NCBI RefSeq assembly: GCF_014207745.1
Contig: NZ_JACHJB010000001.1
Location: forward strand, 2,790,001-2,854,000
DNA: 64,000 bases
Source of the DNA: Nonomuraea muscovyensis
GTDB lineage: Bacteria; Actinomycetota; Actinomycetes; Streptosporangiales; Streptosporangiaceae
Direction of reading: 5' to 3'
The translations under genes were made by a program, and so were the position numbers. This document shows positions 61,104 to 64,000 of the stretch, in pieces. The notes under the pieces are model-generated. The model was given only the letters and a program-made list of their open reading frames with translations. It had not been told where the DNA came from and made no database searches. Positions within the stretch are counted from its first letter, which is position 1. Every line of letters starts with the position of its first letter.

Positions 61104-61547
61104 GGCAGGCAGCCTAAGAGCATGAGGTTGCGATATGTCAGTCCTCTCAGGTCACACACCGGCGCCAGCAGATCAACGAATTCATGAGGACCTCGACGAG
61201 TCGGTGGATCTGGGCGACTCCCTCCGCGTCGGTCTTGGTCGCGAAGGTCTCCGGAGCCGGACGGTCCACGCCGCCCGGCCCGGACACTCCACGCCGTCCG
61301 GGCCGGGGTGGCGAGCCTGGAACCGCCGGACGGCAGCTTGCGCACACGACCGGGGCGCGGCGCACCCGAGCTCCGTGCGAGCCATGCCCAGGATGAGGTT
61401 GCGACGAGGGCTGTTCGAGTAGTCGCCGGATTCTCAAAACCGTTTGCGCGAAAGGCGCGTCCAATACACCGAGTGGGCAGGTAGCGCCGTCTGGGTCACC
61501 GCGTCGCTCCATGGTCCCCGCGAGAACTCGATGGAGTGGGAGTGAGT
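61104..61547. other. Intergenic with integrase N-terminal relic
   Basis: 444 bp. The minus strand near 61180-61380 preserves KLPSG, RFQARHPGPDG and TFATKTDAEG in shifting frames, the N-terminal arm-binding domain of the AICE integrase. No intact gene. Confidence 0.6.
61180..61380 (-). pseudogene. Integrase N-terminal relic
   Basis: Corresponds to residues 15-50 of the intact int (KLPSGRFQIRYPGPDG...YPTKTDAD), frameshifted. Confidence 0.65.
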
Positions 61548-61814
61548 ATGGGGATCTTCAAACAGGCCACGAACGATGCCTTGGCCGCCAGTGCCCGCAA
61601 CGCCGCGGCCGAGGGGCGTACGGTGTTCACCGCTCAGATCATCAGTGAGATCGGACATATCAGCTTCTCCGGCGAGATCGAGAAGCTGGGCCGTGGCATC
61701 GAGGCGGTTGAAGCCCAGGGATGGAAGCTCGACACCGTGAACACCCTCAAAGTCGACAAGATGACCGGGGATCGTCCCCTCTTCGTGTGCGTGTTCCGCC
61801 GTCACCAGTGGTGA
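61548..61814 (+). CDS. Small hypothetical protein (DUF4177-like)
   Basis: An 88-aa protein starting MGIFKQATNDALAASARNAA, with EKLGRGIEAVEAQGWKLDTV and a FVCVFRR end, as in DUF4177-like proteins. A GGAG site precedes the ATG at 61548. Unknown role. Confidence 0.65.
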   Translation: MGIFKQATNDALAASARNAAAEGRTVFTAQIISEIGHISFSGEIEKLGRGIEAVEAQGWKLDTVNTLKVDKMTGDRPLFVCVFRRHQW

Positions 61815-62129
61815 GGTGACAGGTGACGCGCAGCCAACGTCTGCCGACACGGGCTCCAGGAGCCCCGGCAGAGCGTGGGCGACGTTCGTCGTCTCCTGGA
61901 GCGTTTCCGTCCCTCGACCGGAGGCCCCCGACGGCCCCTCGGCGCTGCTGTGCTCGCCGCCGACCTCACCGCGAAGGACCTCGCCGAAGACCTTGCGACA
62001 TCCCGGTGTCAGGCCGGAGCAGGTCGAACAAGATCGGCAGGCGTCATGTCAGCGGTTCGAATAGGCCTTTTCGATCACGTACGGCTGGAAACACGGTTAC
62101 GAGAGCCGCATGCCGGTGCCCGATGAAGG
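61815..62129. other. Intergenic with decayed att
   Basis: 315 bp. A 17-bp piece of the tRNA 3' end (62046-62062) followed by a degenerate AGGCCTTTTCGATC, matching the order att then terminator seen at 34130 and 50271. Confidence 0.5.
62046..62062 (+). repeat. Decayed att fragment
   Basis: ATGTCAGCGGTTCGAAT, part of the tRNA-Ala-derived core. It may mark the far edge of the accretion zone. Confidence 0.5.
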
Positions 62130-63371
62130 TCACGTCCGGACGGCGGGACCGAGGATGAAGGTCGTTCCCTCGTGAGCGGGCACCCTCACCGCCAGCTCCG
62201 TCTCGGCCAGGGCCCCGGCGATCTCCTCGCGGTCGCCCGCCCACCCGAGGTAGAGCTCGTTCACCAGGTCGCCCCTGGTGTCGAAGGCCGTGTCGTGGCT
62301 CTGGGTGTTCCAGAAGACCGCCCTGGGTGATTCCACGTCCTCGGTCAGTTCGGCCACGCGCTGCCAGCATCCTGACGTGGTGGGCCAGAGGGCGGGCTCG
62401 GCGACGTATCCCTTCGCGGCCAGGCGTTCGAAGGCCCGCAGGATCCGGCACAGATCGGAGGTCTCCGCGGCGGCCAGCCAGGTCACGATGCCTTCGTCCG
62501 GCTCCTGGGAGCCGTGGGCCGCCGCCCGAAGCCGCTCCATCGCCGCCTCGAAATCGTCTTCGTCCTCCGGCTCGTCCTCGGGGACACGGACCACGAGCCC
62601 CTCCCAGGCGAAGGCTGACTGGATCTCCGACGGAAGGCCGCCCCTCCAGCGGACGTCGACATCCCGGCGCAGGCCGCCGTCGGCCGAGAACGCGTCTGAG
62701 ATGTCGTCCGGCAGGGTCAGCAATCCGTATTCGTCGGTCGCGGACGCGAACTCCTTGCCCGTGACGTGTCGCCACCCCTTCTCGTCCAGCCGGTCGAGGG
62801 CCCGGTCGAAGGCCTCGCTGTGCGTCTCGGCCGGCGAATGCGCCCTCTCGCGCCTGGCCGCTTCCCGCCGATGATGTGCGACCACCATCGCCCACCAGCA
62901 ATGCGGATGCCTGAACGCCTCAGGATCGAGTTCCTCCAGCCCTGCGGCGATCTCCGCGAGGCGGGTTTTGTCGTCCGCGGGCCGCTCCGCCCGGGGTGCG
63001 TCCACGTACGCGCCCAACCGGCGCACGAACTCGGCGAACGCCTCCAGCGTGGTGTTCACGATCTCGAACCCGGGCTCCTCGTCCTCGTCTCCTCGGGAAA
63101 GGAGCACGACGCTCCCCTCGTTCACATCGAGGAAGTACAGCATGTCGCCGTCGGGCCCGGTTCCGCCCAAGATCAGGGCCCGATCGTCCTCGTCCAGCGG
63201 GCGGACGGTGAACAGCCCGAGCGGCCCGTCGGGGATGTCCGCGCAGAAGTGCCCGCCTGCCACCCTGGGCAGCCCGGTCTCGGTGAGGAGCACGAGGTCG
63301 GCCTGGGACAACCCGAGTTCCCTCCCCTTCTCGACGTCCAGGGTGACGAGATCCTCCTTGCCCGCGGCCAT
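62130..63371 (-). CDS. SUKH-4-like immunity protein with long C-terminal extension
   Basis: A 413-aa acidic protein. The first 150 residues have the SUKH-4 order: LTETGLPRVAGGHFCADI, LGLFTVRPLDEDDRALILGG, DGDMLYFLDVNEGSVVLL and NTTLEAFAEFVRRL. The SUKH superfamily is mainly immunity proteins against polymorphic toxins. The C-terminal 260 residues are unassigned. A well-placed ATG at 63371 is used. No toxin gene is seen. Confidence 0.8.
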   Translation of the reverse strand: MAAGKEDLVTLDVEKGRELGLSQADLVLLTETGLPRVAGGHFCADIPDGPLGLFTVRPLDEDDRALILGGTGPDGDMLYFLDVNEGSVVLLSRGDEDEEPGFEIVNTTLEAFAEFVRRLGAYVDAPRAERPADDKTRLAEIAAGLEELDPEAFRHPHCWWAMVVAHHRREAARRERAHSPAETHSEAFDRALDRLDEKGWRHVTGKEFASATDEYGLLTLPDDISDAFSADGGLRRDVDVRWRGGLPSEIQSAFAWEGLVVRVPEDEPEDEDDFEAAMERLRAAAHGSQEPDEGIVTWLAAAETSDLCRILRAFERLAAKGYVAEPALWPTTSGCWQRVAELTEDVESPRAVFWNTQSHDTAFDTRGDLVNELYLGWAGDREEIAGALAETELAVRVPAHEGTTFILGPAVRT

Positions 63372-63574
63372 GGCGTTCCCTTCAGCGGGGCGAGTCTTCC
63401 GACTGAAGAACCGTAATGACCCGATCTCGTCGGTGTCTCCGGATCGCTGATATCGGCGATCATGCGCCCCGGGCGGGCTTTGTGGCGGGTCTCCACGGGT
63501 GGGGTCGGCCGGTCGAGGGCTGAGCCGGGGCGGCCGCCTGGTCGGGTCGCACGACAGCGACGCGGGTGGCGCGG

Positions 63575-64000
63575 CTACGTCGTCAGTGCGGCGGTGTGGT
63601 GGCGCTCGGGTGCGCCGAGCTGGTTGAAGATCGCGTGGGCCCGTTGCCAGCGGGCCTTGGCCAGGGGGGTTCTCCCCTGGCGCTGGTAGGCGTGGCCGGC
63701 GGTGAGTAGGGTGCGGGCCTCCGCCAACCGCTGGCCGGTGCGGCGTTGCGTGCTCAGCGCGCGCCGGCAGTGCTCCAGGCACGCGGTCACGTCTGCGAGG
63801 CCGAGGGCGGCGATGGCGAGGCGGGTGTGGGCCTGGGCGGCCGAGAGCGCGTATCCGGACGTGCGGGAGAGGTATAGCGCCTGTGTGGCGTGCTTGGTCG
63901 CGGCGTCGAAGTCGTGGCGGGCTGCGTGGAGGTCGGAGAGGGCGAGCAGCGCGTCGATCTCGCCGCGCCGGTGCCCGGTGCGATGGACGATGTCCAGGGC
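63575..64000 (-). CDS. TPR-containing regulator, C-terminal end (partial)
   Basis: The 3' end of a gene entering from beyond the window edge: at least four TPR-like helical repeats (EIDALLALSDLHAARHDFDA, ALSAAQAHTRLAIAALGLAD, EARTLLTAGHAYQRQGRTPL, KARWQRAHAIFNQLGAPE). Such tails occur in AfsR/SARP-type regulators and in NB-ARC/TPR proteins. The N-terminal part is outside the window. Confidence 0.75.
   Translation of the reverse strand, partial: ALDIVHRTGHRRGEIDALLALSDLHAARHDFDAATKHATQALYLSRTSGYALSAAQAHTRLAIAALGLADVTACLEHCRRALSTQRRTGQRLAEARTLLTAGHAYQRQGRTPLAKARWQRAHAIFNQLGAPERHHTAALTT

Noticed and set aside
1..64000. Secondary-metabolite gene cluster
   Set aside because: No PKS, NRPS, terpene cyclase, RiPP enzyme or similar core gene is present; isolated exporters and oxidoreductases are not enough.

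Overview
The window is high-GC actinomycete chromosome, most likely a Streptosporangiales genus such as Nonomuraea. The signs are strong third-position GC, frequent GTG/TTG starts and ATGA/TGATG gene overlaps. There is also a DLW-39 micro-gene beside tRNA-Ala(TGC), a CU044_5270-type protein behind an ECF sigma factor, and an actinomycete integrative and conjugative element (AICE) of the pSAM2 type. No species name can be read from the sequence.

Region 1 (1-19146) is ordinary chromosome. It opens with a translationally coupled cluster: a SWIM zinc-finger protein, a companion ORF, a VWA protein, a MoxR-type AAA ATPase and a DUF5682 protein. This gene set resembles E. coli yehL/M/P/Q. It is followed by an endonuclease-V-like MSMEG_6728 protein, a Tat-exported DyP peroxidase with a PCuAC copper chaperone and a membrane protein, an epoxide hydrolase and a DHA2 drug exporter. 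Next come a universal stress protein, a MocR regulator divergent from an AhpD-like protein and an MFS exporter, a copper chaperone behind a CsoR-like palindrome, DLW-39, and a HAD phosphonatase-like hydrolase.

Region 2 (19147-34173) is tRNA-Ala(TGC) followed by a complete AICE of about 15 kb, bounded by a perfect 44-bp repeat of the tRNA 3' end (19178-19221 and 34130-34173). The backbone, all on the minus strand, is int, xis, rep (HUH), a 50-aa zinc-ribbon gene, an FtsK/TraSA translocase, two paralogous small proteins and pra. The usual KorSA repressor is not seen. In its place are a sigma-region-4-like HTH protein, a PP2C phosphatase, a GHKL kinase-like protein and repeated GTCTAGGGGG boxes upstream of three transcription units. 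The cargo is an XRE-DUF5753 regulator and an AT-richer pair: a two-TM membrane protein and a 1236-aa STAND NTPase with a TPR-like repeat domain. The two proteins share a glycine-rich TG...ANTG motif, at the C-terminus of the membrane protein and the N-terminus of the STAND protein. That is the layout expected of a sensor/effector pair coupled by a homotypic, possibly amyloid-like motif. I consider this the most likely undescribed system in the window.

Region 3 (34174-about 62100) is an accretion zone built by repeated integration at the same tRNA. It holds further att copies or scars (38649, 50271, 51640, 62046) with the same arm repeats and terminators. It also holds remnants of int, rep and the XRE regulator, a serine recombinase, a Tn3 transposase fragment fused to a monooxygenase fragment, a CysS-like fragment, and an intact IS4-type element that interrupts an oxidoreductase. 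Between these lie working-looking genes: an ECF sigma factor with its CU044_5270 partner, a tandemly duplicated sensor kinase with a response regulator and an ABC/FtsX exporter, secreted and membrane proteins, a GNAT acetyltransferase, a beta-lactamase-fold hydrolase and a nucleotidyltransferase.

Region 4 (62130-64000) holds a SUKH-4-like immunity protein and the 3' end of a TPR protein cut by the window edge.
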